Positions 7,535 through 14,964 are shown, counted from the stretch's first letter. The stretch is 23,340 nucleotides of DNA from an uncultured Collinsella sp. (GCA_902465105.1 CABQLM010000029.1:1-23340), one strand, 5' to 3'. A program made the numbers and translations. The notes: generated from the sequence alone by a model not told the origin.

Positions 7535-9148
7535 ATGCAGCGCGACGCATCGGACACTCGCGTCAATCCAGACCTCATCCTCAAGGCAATTGAGAAAGAC
7601 GGGGTCGCCGATGACACTCGAACCAGCCGGGGACACCTCAAAATTTTCTTTGGCTACGCTGCTGGCACAGGCAAAACCTATGCGATGCTTCAAGCCGCCC
7701 ACGCCGCCAAGCGGCGAGGTGTCGACGTCGTCGCGGGATACATCGAGCCGCACGAACGTCCGGCAACTGCCCATCTTGCACAAGGGCTTGAGAACGTGCC
7801 CTGTAAACTCATCGAGCACAACGGCATTGCGCTCAGCGAGTTCGATCTAGATGCGGCTATCGAACGCGCCCCTCAGCTCATCCTTGTCGACGAGCTCGCC
7901 CATACGAATGCGCCGGGGTCTCGCCACGACAAACGCTATCAAGACGTCGAGGAACTTCTACATGCGGGCATCGACGTCTATACGACCGTGAACGTTCAGC
8001 ATATCGAGAGCCTAAACGACATGGTTGCATCCATCACCGGCGTTGTCGTGAGCGAACGAATCCCCGACCGTATCTTCGATGATGCCGACCAGGTCGAGCT
8101 CGTCGACATAGAGCCCGAAGACCTACTTGAGCGCCTTCGCGCCGGCCTCGTCTACCGTCCCGCACAAGCCGACCGAGCGCAACAGCATTTTTTTACCGTC
8201 GAGAACCTCACCGCACTCCGAGAAATCGCGCTGCGCCGCTGCGCCGATCGCACCGGTCACCTCACAGACGCCGCACGCGTGCTGGGAAACCGTGACTACT
8301 ACACCAGGGAGCGTATCTTAGTCTGTGTCTCCCCGGCGCCGACCAATCCCCGCATCGTCCGTGCCGCCGCACGCATGGCGAAAGCGTTTCGCAGCGAGCT
8401 CGTCGCCCTGTTCGTAGAGAGCCCGCGCACGCAAGCCATGAGCGATGATGAGCGCGCCAAGCTTGCAGCCAATATCGCCCTAGCCGAGCAGCTCGGAGCA
8501 CATATGGAAACCGTCTATGGCGACGACATCGCGTTTCAGATCTCCGAGTTCGCGCGCCTGTCGGGTATTTCGAAGATCGTCATGGGGCGCACGGGCGAGC
8601 GCAGCAGCGTCCGTCAGGCCCTCTTCGGCCGCAAATCTCTCGTAGAACAGCTCATAACATTCGCCCCGAACCTCGACATTTACATCATTCCAGACCAGTC
8701 GACTCCGCCCTCCCGACCCAAAGGACGCCGCCATGCGCTCGCCCTGCAGCCGCCCAGCAGCCGAAACGTGCTTCGCACGCTGGCTCTCTCTTGCCGCCAC
8801 GGCGATCGGCACGGCTTTCCGCCATCTGGGATTTGCCGATTCCAGCATCATATCCCTCTATATCTTCACGGCCCTGCTGACCGCCGTCACCACGACGGGG
8901 CGTATCTGCACGATCGTATCGAGCGTGCTCTCTGTAGTGCTTTACAACTTCTGCTTCGTCACGCCTCTGTTTTCGCTCGCCAGCTACGACCGAAGCTATC
9001 TGGTCACGTTCGGCATCATGTTCGCCACCGCTATGGTCGCCGGCGAGTTAACTGCGCGCATCGCCGACAACGCCCGTACATCCGCCGAGAACGCATTCAA
9101 AACGCGCGTACTCCTCGAAACGAACCAGCTCTTGCAGCAAGCCCATAG
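7535..9148 (+). CDS. kdpD: KdpD N-terminal part: K+ sensor domain plus USP domain (kdpD split by a frame change)
   Basis: This frame encodes the cytosolic half of the KdpD sensor kinase. It has the Walker A motif G-Y-A-A-G-T-G-K-T at residues 40-48, the L-V-D-E-L-A-H-T-N and Q-D-V-E-E-L-L segments of the KdpD sensor domain, and T-T-V-N-V-Q-H-I-E-S-L. A universal-stress-type domain begins at E-R-I-L-V-C-V-S-P and runs to I-Y-I-I-P near residue 387. Family-like sequence ends about base 8700. After that the frame continues to 9148 but yields Arg/His-rich sequence typical of a shadow, while the frame of the kinase half takes over. The ATG at 7535 has AGAAAGG seven bases upstream; the frame is open back to a TTG at 7439. 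Either a frameshift mutation, a sequencing error or a true two-gene form is possible. Confidence 0.85.
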   Translation: MQRDASDTRVNPDLILKAIEKDGVADDTRTSRGHLKIFFGYAAGTGKTYAMLQAAHAAKRRGVDVVAGYIEPHERPATAHLAQGLENVPCKLIEHNGIALSEFDLDAAIERAPQLILVDELAHTNAPGSRHDKRYQDVEELLHAGIDVYTTVNVQHIESLNDMVASITGVVVSERIPDRIFDDADQVELVDIEPEDLLERLRAGLVYRPAQADRAQQHFFTVENLTALREIALRRCADRTGHLTDAARVLGNRDYYTRERILVCVSPAPTNPRIVRAAARMAKAFRSELVALFVESPRTQAMSDDERAKLAANIALAEQLGAHMETVYGDDIAFQISEFARLSGISKIVMGRTGERSSVRQALFGRKSLVEQLITFAPNLDIYIIPDQSTPPSRPKGRRHALALQPPSSRNVLRTLALSCRHGDRHGFPPSGICRFQHHIPLYLHGPADRRHHDGAYLHDRIERALCSALQLLLRHASVFARQLRPKLSGHVRHHVRHRYGRRRVNCAHRRQRPYIRRERIQNARTPRNEPALAASP

Positions 9149-10268
9149 CGCGGAGGAGTGCGCCCGCGTCGCCATGAACCAACTCGTCAAACTGCTAAAA
9201 CTCGACGTGGTCTTCTACCCCGCCGAACACGGCACGCTCGGCAAGGCGCTCTATGAGTCCGCTGGCACCGAAAACCGATCCGCGTCGCTGCTCACCGACT
9301 ACGAGCGCGCCGTTGCAACCTGGACCTACACCAACAACAAGCGCGCGGGCGCAAGCACGCGGACCCTGCCTGAGGCGCGCTGTCTCTACCTCGCGGTTCG
9401 CACCGGCGACAAGGTATTCGGTGTCATCGGCATCGCCCTGGAGGGGCGCGAGATCGAAGCCTTCGAGCATTCGATCGTCCTATCTATCGTAGGTGAATGC
9501 GCCCTGGCGCTCGAAAGCGACCGGGCGGCGCAAGAGCGCGAAGAGGCTGCGGTCTTGGCGAAAAACGAGCAGCTGCGCGCCAACCTTTTGCGCTCCATCG
9601 GCCACGATTTGAGGACACCCCTCACGGCTATATCCGGATCTGCGGCAATCCTTCGGAAGAGCGACGAGAAGCTCAGCCTCGAACAACGCTGCGATCTTGC
9701 CGATGCCATCTACGACGACTCCCTCTGGCTTATCGATACCGTGGAAAACCTCCTCGCCATCACACGCGTCGAGGACGGCACCATTCGCCTCAACTTCACA
9801 TCCGAGCTCATCGACGAGGTCATCGAGGCCGCCCTCAGCCATGTCGCCCAAGCATCGCATGGACGTGCCGTCACCATCGAGCACACTGACGACATCCTGC
9901 TGGTACACATCGACGTCCATCTCATCATGCAGGTGCTTACGAATCTCATCATGAACGCCTTCAAATACACGCCCGAGGACTCGACTGTCACCATCAGCGC
10001 ACGTCGCGAGGGTGCGTTCGTCGTGGTGGACGTCGCAGACGATGGACCGGGTGTGGCAGACTGCGACAAGCCTCATATCTTTGAGCGCTTCTTCACCTCA
10101 AGCAATACGCGGCCCGTGGATTCGCGTCGAAGCATCGGCCTTGGGCTGTCGCTCTGCCGCTCCATCGTGGAGGCGCATGGCGGCGTCATCGAAGTTCGCG
10201 ACAACCACCCCCATGGGGCCGTCTTCCGTTTTACCCTGCCCGCCGAGGAGATCGAGATTCATGAATAA
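8733..10268 (+). CDS. kdpD: KdpD C-terminal part: membrane domain, GAF-like region and histidine kinase core
   Basis: A 511-residue frame, +1 relative to the N-terminal half. It begins just before the first membrane helix of KdpD (residues 16-33), followed by further helices to about 105. A GAF-like region spans about 120-260. The kinase core has the phospho-accepting His291 in S-I-G-H-D-L-R-T-P-L, the N box N-L-I-M-N-A-F-K-Y-T-P, the G1 box D-D-G-P-G-V, the F box and the G2 box G-L-G-L-S. It would autophosphorylate and pass the phosphate to KdpE. The ATG at 8733 is preceded by AAAGGA with 7 bases between, a good ribosome binding site, so it could be translated on its own as a membrane kinase. 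The frame is open upstream to 8658. Its stop overlaps the kdpE start by 8 bases. Confidence 0.88.
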   Translation: MRSPCSRPAAETCFARWLSLAATAIGTAFRHLGFADSSIISLYIFTALLTAVTTTGRICTIVSSVLSVVLYNFCFVTPLFSLASYDRSYLVTFGIMFATAMVAGELTARIADNARTSAENAFKTRVLLETNQLLQQAHSAEECARVAMNQLVKLLKLDVVFYPAEHGTLGKALYESAGTENRSASLLTDYERAVATWTYTNNKRAGASTRTLPEARCLYLAVRTGDKVFGVIGIALEGREIEAFEHSIVLSIVGECALALESDRAAQEREEAAVLAKNEQLRANLLRSIGHDLRTPLTAISGSAAILRKSDEKLSLEQRCDLADAIYDDSLWLIDTVENLLAITRVEDGTIRLNFTSELIDEVIEAALSHVAQASHGRAVTIEHTDDILLVHIDVHLIMQVLTNLIMNAFKYTPEDSTVTISARREGAFVVVDVADDGPGVADCDKPHIFERFFTSSNTRPVDSRRSIGLGLSLCRSIVEAHGGVIEVRDNHPHGAVFRFTLPAEEIEIHE

Positions 10269-10965
10269 TGCCGCTAAGCCACGCATCCTCCTGGTCGAAG
10301 ATGACCCGACCGTTCAAAACCTCGTTTCGACCGCGCTTGACCTCCACGGCTATGTCGTGAGCAAGGTATGCAACGGCCAGGCCGCCATCATGGATGCGGT
10401 GTCGCACGGCCCCAGCCTCATCATGCTCGACCTCGGCCTTCCCGACATTGACGGTATCGAGGTCATCACGAAGATCCGAAGCTGGTCGGCAGTCCCCATT
10501 ATCGTCATTTCGGCGCGCACCGAAGATTCCGACAAGATTGCAGCACTTGACGCAGGGGCAGACGACTACCTCACCAAGCCCTTTTCTGTGGATGAGTTGC
10601 TCGCGCGCGTCCGTGCGAATTTGAGGCGCTCCTCGATGGCGTCGAGCGAGTCGACAGAAGCGAGCACGTTTGACAACGGTCCGCTGCATATCGACTACGC
10701 CGCGGGATACGCGACGAAAGACGGACGCGAGCTCTCGCTCACCCCAACCGAGTACAAATTGCTCGTCCTTCTGGCGAAAAACGTCGACAAGGTGCTCACC
10801 CACACCTTCATCACCCGCGAGATATGGGGCACGAGCTGGGACAGCGATCTGGCGAGCCTGCGCGTGTTCATGCGTACCCTGCGCAAGAAGATCGAGGCAG
10901 ATCCCTCTCACCCCAAGATGATTCAGACGCACATGGGTGTCGGGTACCGCATGCAGCGTCTCTAG
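10261..10965 (+). CDS. kdpE: response regulator KdpE (OmpR/PhoB family)
   Basis: A 234-residue DNA-binding response regulator. The receiver domain shows Asp14 and Asp15 in V-E-D-D, the phospho-acceptor Asp57 in I-M-L-D-L-G-L-P, the Ser of I-S-A-R and Lys106 in L-T-K-P-F. The C-terminal winged helix (about 135-234) includes L-T-P-T-E-Y-K-L-L and G-V-G-Y-R. It receives phosphate from KdpD and activates kdpFABC when K+ is scarce or turgor falls. The ATG lies inside the end of kdpD (ATGAATAA overlap), so translation is coupled. Likely autoregulated through the direct repeat at 7406-7423. The stop at 10963-10965 is followed by palindromic element copy 2. Confidence 0.95.
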   Translation: MNNAAKPRILLVEDDPTVQNLVSTALDLHGYVVSKVCNGQAAIMDAVSHGPSLIMLDLGLPDIDGIEVITKIRSWSAVPIIVISARTEDSDKIAALDAGADDYLTKPFSVDELLARVRANLRRSSMASSESTEASTFDNGPLHIDYAAGYATKDGRELSLTPTEYKLLVLLAKNVDKVLTHTFITREIWGTSWDSDLASLRVFMRTLRKKIEADPSHPKMIQTHMGVGYRMQRL

Positions 10966-10975
10966 CCCACCCCAC

Positions 10976-11049
10976 AAAAAGTTGCGGTGGAATACGGAGT
11001 AGACAAGGCCTTTGACAGCCAAAACAGTCCGTATTTCACCGCAACTGAT
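10976..11049 (-). repeat. 70-base palindromic element, copy 2
   Basis: The left arm at 10980-10998 is identical to copy 1. The right arm at 11028-11046 differs at one base, which turns one G-C pair into a G-U pair and so keeps the RNA stem. The loop is again 29 bases and shares TTTGACAG. The T-run (complement of 10976-10980) is on the leftward strand, so as a terminator it would serve leftward transcripts, not kdpE. Copy 1 is at 2567-2636. Confidence 0.8.
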
Positions 11050-11105
11050 TTAACGAGACCCCAAAATACTCTTCGACTCGCCGCGCTCGCCCCCAAATGT
11101 GCAAA

Positions 11106-11135
11106 GTGCCCCGCGAACGGATGCCCGCGGGGCAC
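11106..11135. terminator. hairpin, probable terminator of the Cys-rich Feo-associated gene
   Basis: GTGCCCCGCG at 11106-11115 pairs perfectly with 11126-11135 around a 10-base loop. Leftward it is followed by TTTGCAC, so the T-run is weak. It lies 15 bases past the stop of the gene ending at 11151 and could also insulate kdpE from the other side. Confidence 0.55.
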
Positions 11136-11150
11136 TTGGATGCCTAGGCC

Positions 11151-11351
11151 TTATTTAATACCGCGGCCCAAGTCTTCGGCGATTTTGTCTACGCCCTTAA
11201 GTGCAGCGCACGTCTTTTTGTTGGAGCAATGCCCCGTGCAAACGCCACCTTGAGCGCAGTCAGCGCAGGTGCCCTTGCGGTAGATGCGCACGCACACGGC
11301 GACAAACGCAATACCGATAACAGCCAGTACAACAATATCGATAGGTGCCAT
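11151..11351 (-). CDS. FeoB-associated Cys-rich membrane protein
   Basis: A 66-residue protein with one N-terminal membrane helix (about residues 5-23) followed by a short basic stretch and a cysteine cluster, G-T-C-A-D-C then V-C-T-G-H-C and K-T-C. Small proteins with this plan are often encoded next to feoB and may bind or help deliver ferrous iron; their exact role is not established. AGGAGG lies six bases upstream of the ATG at 11351. It follows feoB in the same direction, but a strong terminator at 11464-11497 lies between, so it is probably transcribed from its own promoter or by read-through. No promoter is clear in the 110 bases between. Confidence 0.8.
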   Translation of the reverse strand: MAPIDIVVLAVIGIAFVAVCVRIYRKGTCADCAQGGVCTGHCSNKKTCAALKGVDKIAEDLGRGIK

Positions 11352-11463
11352 AGCAAGCCTCCTCTAGTTAACCACCACTTACTTTACCCCATTCTCCACC
11401 TACCAAAAAGGGACAGGTTTATTTTGGTCGGTTTTATCTGCGGAAACGCCACATCTCCCCCAC

Positions 11464-11497
11464 CAAAAAGCCCGAGTGTCGCTGGGACACCCGGGCT
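11464..11497 (-). terminator. intrinsic terminator of the feo operon
   Basis: On the leftward strand a stem of AGCCCG plus GTGTC (one internal mismatch, 5-base loop; arms 11469-11480 and 11486-11497) is followed at once by TTTTT (11468-11464). It lies 30 bases after the feoB stop. Confidence 0.8.
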
Positions 11498-11526
11498 CGT
11501 GAAAAGGGGCTGATCCTTATTCGAAC

Positions 11527-13854
11527 TTAAGCGGAAACTGCAGCGGAAGCAGTGTTGGTCTCGTCCTCGTCGGTCCATGCATGTTTGGGCATGGGGCGGA
11601 AAATCTGGAAGAGCATTGCAACCAACAGCACGATGGCCACAATCGTCCAGATACCAAACTGCCCAAGAACAAGCAGGTTGTAGAACTGGTTAATGAACAG
11701 GCCGATAACCCAGGCAAAGGCGCACTCGTAGCCAATGGCAATCGCGGTCCACTTGCCGGAATCCATCTGGTTGCGGATAGTACCCATGGCAGCAAAGCAC
11801 GGAGCACACAGCAGGTTGAAGGCGCCAAAGGCAACGCAAGCGCCCATCGTGGGGAACATGCCGGCGAACGCGGTCCACAGGCTCGGGTCGGTCTCGGCGG
11901 CGTCGGCCACGGACAGCAGCGAACCGGCGGTGGCAACGACGTTCTCCTTAGCCACAAGGCCCGAGACGGTCAGCGCAGTTGCCTGCCAGGTGCTAAAGCC
12001 GAGCGGCGCGAAGATCCAAGCGACCAGGTTGCCGAGCATGGCAAGCAAGGAGTAGTCCATAAACTCCTCGGGGATGCCCTCCATAGCAGGCAGGAAGCCA
12101 AAGGCGCCGTTGTAGCTACCAAAGTTGGACAGGAACCAAACCACGACAGTGGAGGCAAAGATGACCGTGCCGGCCTTCTTGATAAAGGCCCAGCAGCGCT
12201 CCCACACGTGCAGCGCCCAAGAGCGGATCGCCGGGAAGTGGTAGGCAGGAAGCTCCATAACGAACGGCGTCGGGCGGCCGGCAAAGAGCTTGGTCTTCTT
12301 GAGCATGAGGCCCGAGGCGATGACGGCAAAGACGCCCAGGAAGTAGAAGAGCGGGCTGATCCATGCGGCGGTGGTGGAAGAATCGCCGATGATGGAGCCC
12401 ATGAGCAGGGCGATGATCGGCAGCTTGGCGCCACAGGGAATGAACGTGGTGGTCATGACCGTCATGCGGCGGTCCTTCTCGTTCTCGATGGTCTTGGTGG
12501 CCATGACGCCGGGGACGCCGCAGCCCGAGGACACGAGCATGGGGATAAAGGACTTACCGGACAGGCCAAAGCGGCGGAACACGCGGTCCATGATAAAGGC
12601 GACGCGGGCCATGTAGCCGCAGTCCTCCAGGAAGGACAGCATCACAAAGAGCAGGAACATCTGCGGCACAAAGCCAAAGATGGCGCCCAGGCCGCCGACG
12701 ATACCGTCGCAGACCAGCGAATCGACCAGGCCACCGTCCTCGGTACCGCCCGCCACAAGGGCGTCGTGCACCACGGTGGTGATACCCGGGACATAGGGGC
12801 CGTACTGTGCCGGGTCGACCGAGTCGGCAGCATCGCCCGCTGCCTCGACGGCTGCGTCGTAGGCGTCGCGACCCTGGCCGAGCACATACCAGCCGTCGGT
12901 GCCGAAGAGCTGGTCATTGGTGAAGTCGGTCACCGTACCGCCCAGTGTGGAAACGGCGATGTAGTACACGCAGAACATGATGACCACAAAGATCGGCAGG
13001 CCCAGAATACGGTTGGTAACCACGCGGTCGATCTTCTCGGAGGTGCTCATCTTGGCCGGAGCCTTGGTGAGGCACTCATCGATAATGTGCGCGATGACGC
13101 CATAGCGTTCACCGGTGATGATAGACTCGGCGTCATCGTCGCAGTCCTGCTCGCACTGAGCGACCAGCTGCTCCACGCGAGCGGCCTTCTCCTTAGTGAG
13201 GTTGATGAGCTTGCAAGCGTCCGCGTCGCGCTCAAACAGCTTAACGGCGTAGTAGCGACGCTTGTTGGCGGGAACGCTCGCCGGCAGGTTGTTCTCGATG
13301 TGGTCCAGAACGTCCTCGATGGAGGAGTCGAACTTGTGCTCCGGCACCTGGCCCTTGGAGGCAGCGGACTTCTTGACCTGCTCGAACAGCTCCTTGATAC
13401 CCTTGTTCTTAAGAGCGGAGATCATCATGACCGGACAACCGAGCTTCTTGGAGAGCTTGTCGGTGTCGATCTTGTCGCCATTCTTCTCGACCAGATCGGC
13501 CATGTTGAGGGCAACGACCACAGGCAGGCCGGTCTCAATAACCTGAAGCGCCAGGTACAGGTTGCGCTCCAGGTTGGTGGCATCGACCACCTGGACGACG
13601 ACATCGGGCTCGCCGCTCATGAGGTAGTCGCGCGAGCACTGCTCCTCGGGGCTGTAGGGGGAAAGCGAGTAGATGCCGGGGAGGTCCGTGATGGTAACGT
13701 TCTTGTCGCTTAGGAGCTTGGCCTCCTTTTTCTCAACCGTGACGCCGGGCCAGTTGCCAACGTAGCCGTTGGCGCCGGTGATCAGGTTGAAAAGCGTGGT
13801 CTTGCCGCAGTTGGGGTTACCCGCCAGCGCGACATGGATCTGAGAATCCGCCAT
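11527..13854 (-). CDS. feoB: ferrous iron transport protein FeoB
   Basis: A 775-residue inner-membrane Fe2+ transporter with an N-terminal GTPase. The G motifs are G-N-P-N-C-G-K-T-T (residues 12-20), switch region G-N-W-P-G-V-T-V-E, D-L-P-G, N-M-A-D and I-S-A-L. The membrane part carries the Feo gate signature C-G-V-P-G-V-M-A-T and the second copy P-C-G-A-K-L-P-I, each with its Cys. The C-terminus is cytosolic and acidic then Ala-rich. An insertion of acidic sequence around residues 315-355 lies between the first membrane helix and the gate. GGAAGAAGG lies five bases before the ATG. feoA ends 123 bases upstream, and that gap holds a palindromic AT-rich dyad, so feoB may also have its own regulated start of transcription. 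Confidence 0.97.
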   Translation of the reverse strand: MADSQIHVALAGNPNCGKTTLFNLITGANGYVGNWPGVTVEKKEAKLLSDKNVTITDLPGIYSLSPYSPEEQCSRDYLMSGEPDVVVQVVDATNLERNLYLALQVIETGLPVVVALNMADLVEKNGDKIDTDKLSKKLGCPVMMISALKNKGIKELFEQVKKSAASKGQVPEHKFDSSIEDVLDHIENNLPASVPANKRRYYAVKLFERDADACKLINLTKEKAARVEQLVAQCEQDCDDDAESIITGERYGVIAHIIDECLTKAPAKMSTSEKIDRVVTNRILGLPIFVVIMFCVYYIAVSTLGGTVTDFTNDQLFGTDGWYVLGQGRDAYDAAVEAAGDAADSVDPAQYGPYVPGITTVVHDALVAGGTEDGGLVDSLVCDGIVGGLGAIFGFVPQMFLLFVMLSFLEDCGYMARVAFIMDRVFRRFGLSGKSFIPMLVSSGCGVPGVMATKTIENEKDRRMTVMTTTFIPCGAKLPIIALLMGSIIGDSSTTAAWISPLFYFLGVFAVIASGLMLKKTKLFAGRPTPFVMELPAYHFPAIRSWALHVWERCWAFIKKAGTVIFASTVVVWFLSNFGSYNGAFGFLPAMEGIPEEFMDYSLLAMLGNLVAWIFAPLGFSTWQATALTVSGLVAKENVVATAGSLLSVADAAETDPSLWTAFAGMFPTMGACVAFGAFNLLCAPCFAAMGTIRNQMDSGKWTAIAIGYECAFAWVIGLFINQFYNLLVLGQFGIWTIVAIVLLVAMLFQIFRPMPKHAWTDEDETNTASAAVSA

Positions 13855-13927
13855 TCAATCCTTCTTCCTTGTGTGCCCGCGCTGCTTTCTCCGCGCAGGC
13901 TGGATAATGTGCTTCAAAGTTGCAGCA

Positions 13928-13951
13928 TTAAGTTAGAAATACCTAACTTTA
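13928..13951. promoter_or_regulatory. candidate metalloregulator operator between feoA and feoB
   Basis: AAGTTAG (13930-13936), six bases, then CTAACTT (13943-13949), with near-symmetric flanks. The AT-rich dyad with TTAG/CTAA halves resembles DtxR/IdeR-type iron boxes in outline, but it is not a consensus match. It sits about 75-95 bases upstream of feoB in otherwise GC-rich DNA. Confidence 0.4.
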
Positions 13952-13977
13952 TCTGCAGAAATATACGTCGTGAGCCC

Positions 13978-14199
13978 TTACTGGACCTCGACGACGGCCG
14001 CCTCCTCCTTGCGGATGGAAAGCTCGTAGCCGCGCACGTTGATCTCGACCGGATCACCGAGCGGTGCAACCTTCACGACCTTGAACGAAGTGCCCTTGAT
14101 GAGCCCCAGGTCCATAAGGTGGCGGCGAAGCGCACCCTCACCGTGAAGTTTGACGATGGTGGAGCTCTCGCCCACCTTAACGTCACCCAACGTCTTCAT
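13978..14199 (-). CDS. feoA: ferrous iron transport protein FeoA (second copy)
   Basis: A 73-residue SH3-like FeoA domain protein, normal size. It shows the family pattern of an opening G-D-V-x-V-G-E, the central H-L-M-D-L-G-L-I-K-G-T, a G-D-P-V-E-I turn and the final G-Y-E-L-S-I-R-K-E-E-A. FeoA is a small cytosolic partner thought to assist or regulate FeoB. It is encoded between the other feoA and feoB, 39 bases after the first. Two different FeoA proteins in one operon are known in several Gram-positive groups. Confidence 0.92.
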   Translation of the reverse strand: MKTLGDVKVGESSTIVKLHGEGALRRHLMDLGLIKGTSFKVVKVAPLGDPVEINVRGYELSIRKEEAAVVEVQ

Positions 14200-14238
14200 C
14201 CTCTTGTCCCCCTTTCGGTTTTTATGAAATGCTGCAGA

Positions 14239-14481
14239 CTAACCGACGGTCATGATGTGCATGGCGACCTTGGAATCGATGCCAAAACGTGCACCCAGCA
14301 CCGTGACGATGATATTGGCGCCACTCGAGCTCACCACGTGGATTTCGTTGCCCTCGACAAAGCCGAGGTCCTTGAGGTGGTGCTTCATATCCTCATTGCC
14401 CTTTACACGAGACACGCGCACGGTTTCGCCCGCTTTTACCATCGAAAGCGGCATTGCCGGCATCTGCGGTCCGCAAGACAT
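14239..14481 (-). CDS. feoA: ferrous iron transport protein FeoA (first copy)
   Basis: An 80-residue FeoA-domain protein and the first gene of the feo operon. The domain runs from about residue 12 to the end, with G-E-T-V-R-V, the central H-L-K-D-L-G-F-V-E-G-N, and the closing G-A-R-F-G-I-D-S-K-V-A. It has a short extra N-terminus, M-S-C-G-P-Q-M-P-A-M-P-L, with a cysteine. It is clearly divergent from the second FeoA, so the pair is an old duplication rather than a recent one. GGAGCTC lies just before the ATG. AT-rich inverted repeats at 14525-14578 upstream are likely control sites. Confidence 0.9.
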   Translation of the reverse strand: MSCGPQMPAMPLSMVKAGETVRVSRVKGNEDMKHHLKDLGFVEGNEIHVVSSSGANIIVTVLGARFGIDSKVAMHIMTVG

Positions 14482-14524
14482 GAGTGAGCTCCTAACGTCA
14501 GTTCGTCCTTAACATCGACGCGAT

Positions 14525-14578
14525 AAAAGTTAACCACGTCTATGTTCGCTTTAGTAAACTAGCACGCGGTTAACTTTT
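14525..14578. promoter_or_regulatory. inverted-repeat control region upstream of the feo operon
   Basis: AAAAGTTAACC (14525-14535) and its exact complement GGTTAACTTTT (14568-14578) flank a 32-base centre that itself holds the near-palindrome TTTAGTAAACTA (14551-14562). It starts 44 bases upstream of the first feoA, in a promoter position. The TTA-rich halves are similar to the dyad at 13928-13951. An iron- or manganese-responsive DtxR-family repressor is a reasonable candidate, by inference only. Confidence 0.45.
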
Positions 14579-14618
14579 TGGAAAGGGTCTCTATTCAGTT
14601 TTCGAAAAAGTTTCCTAT

Positions 14619-14661
14619 ACGAAACAAAGGCACCGCAAAGACGGTCTCTTTGCAGTGCCTT
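14619..14661 (-). terminator. terminator of the HPr-like gene
   Basis: Leftward, AAGGCAC, one mismatch and GCAAAGA form a long stem (14627-14641 with 14647-14661, 5-base loop). It is followed by TTTGTTT. It lies about 55 bases past the HPr stop and separates it from the feo control region. Confidence 0.65.
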
Positions 14662-14715
14662 GTCATACCAATTTATGCAGCAGAGGGGACTCTCCCCTTT
14701 TTCGCATTGTTACGC

Positions 14716-14964
14716 TTAGAGCGAGAGATTTCTAATCGACGTGACGCACGAGGCCTCATCCACGCCCGAAACGCGGAAGATGATGTCCTCGCCGCACTCA
14801 CCATAGAGGGCCATGAGCCCCATGACATCGCGGCCATCCGTGCGGCGGTCGCCGATACTGACAGACACGTCGCTACGATGCTTGGCAATGATGTCATAGA
14901 GCAGCGCAACCGGGCGGGCATGCAGTCCCAACGGATCTTTAATCGTCTTTGTAAACTCGACCAT
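14716..14964 (-). CDS. HPr-family phosphocarrier protein with Asp at the regulatory Ser46 position
   Basis: An 82-residue HPr-fold protein, slightly shorter than the 85-90 usual. The active-site loop G-L-H-A-R-P places the phospho-accepting His at residue 15, exactly as in HPr, so it can in principle take phosphate from PTS enzyme I. The regulatory helix normally reads K-S-I-M-G with Ser46; here it is R-D-V-M-G, with Asp at residue 46. HPr kinase therefore cannot phosphorylate it, and the Asp may mimic phospho-Ser46. Later segments include E-D-I-I-F-R-V-S-G. The ATG at 14964 follows a GGGAGG; an upstream in-frame start at 15009 would add 15 unmatched residues. It lies alone after aspS and its terminator, with no PTS gene nearby. 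It may be a second HPr-like protein or the main one. Confidence 0.8.
   Translation of the reverse strand: MVEFTKTIKDPLGLHARPVALLYDIIAKHRSDVSVSIGDRRTDGRDVMGLMALYGECGEDIIFRVSGVDEASCVTSIRNLSL

Noticed and set aside
8711..8740. Programmed ribosomal frameshift site in kdpD
   Set aside because: The stretch CCC-AAA-GGA lies near the frame change, but the needed shift is +1. No stop codon, hungry codon or clear downstream stem supports programmed shifting. Internal initiation at 8733 explains it equally well.
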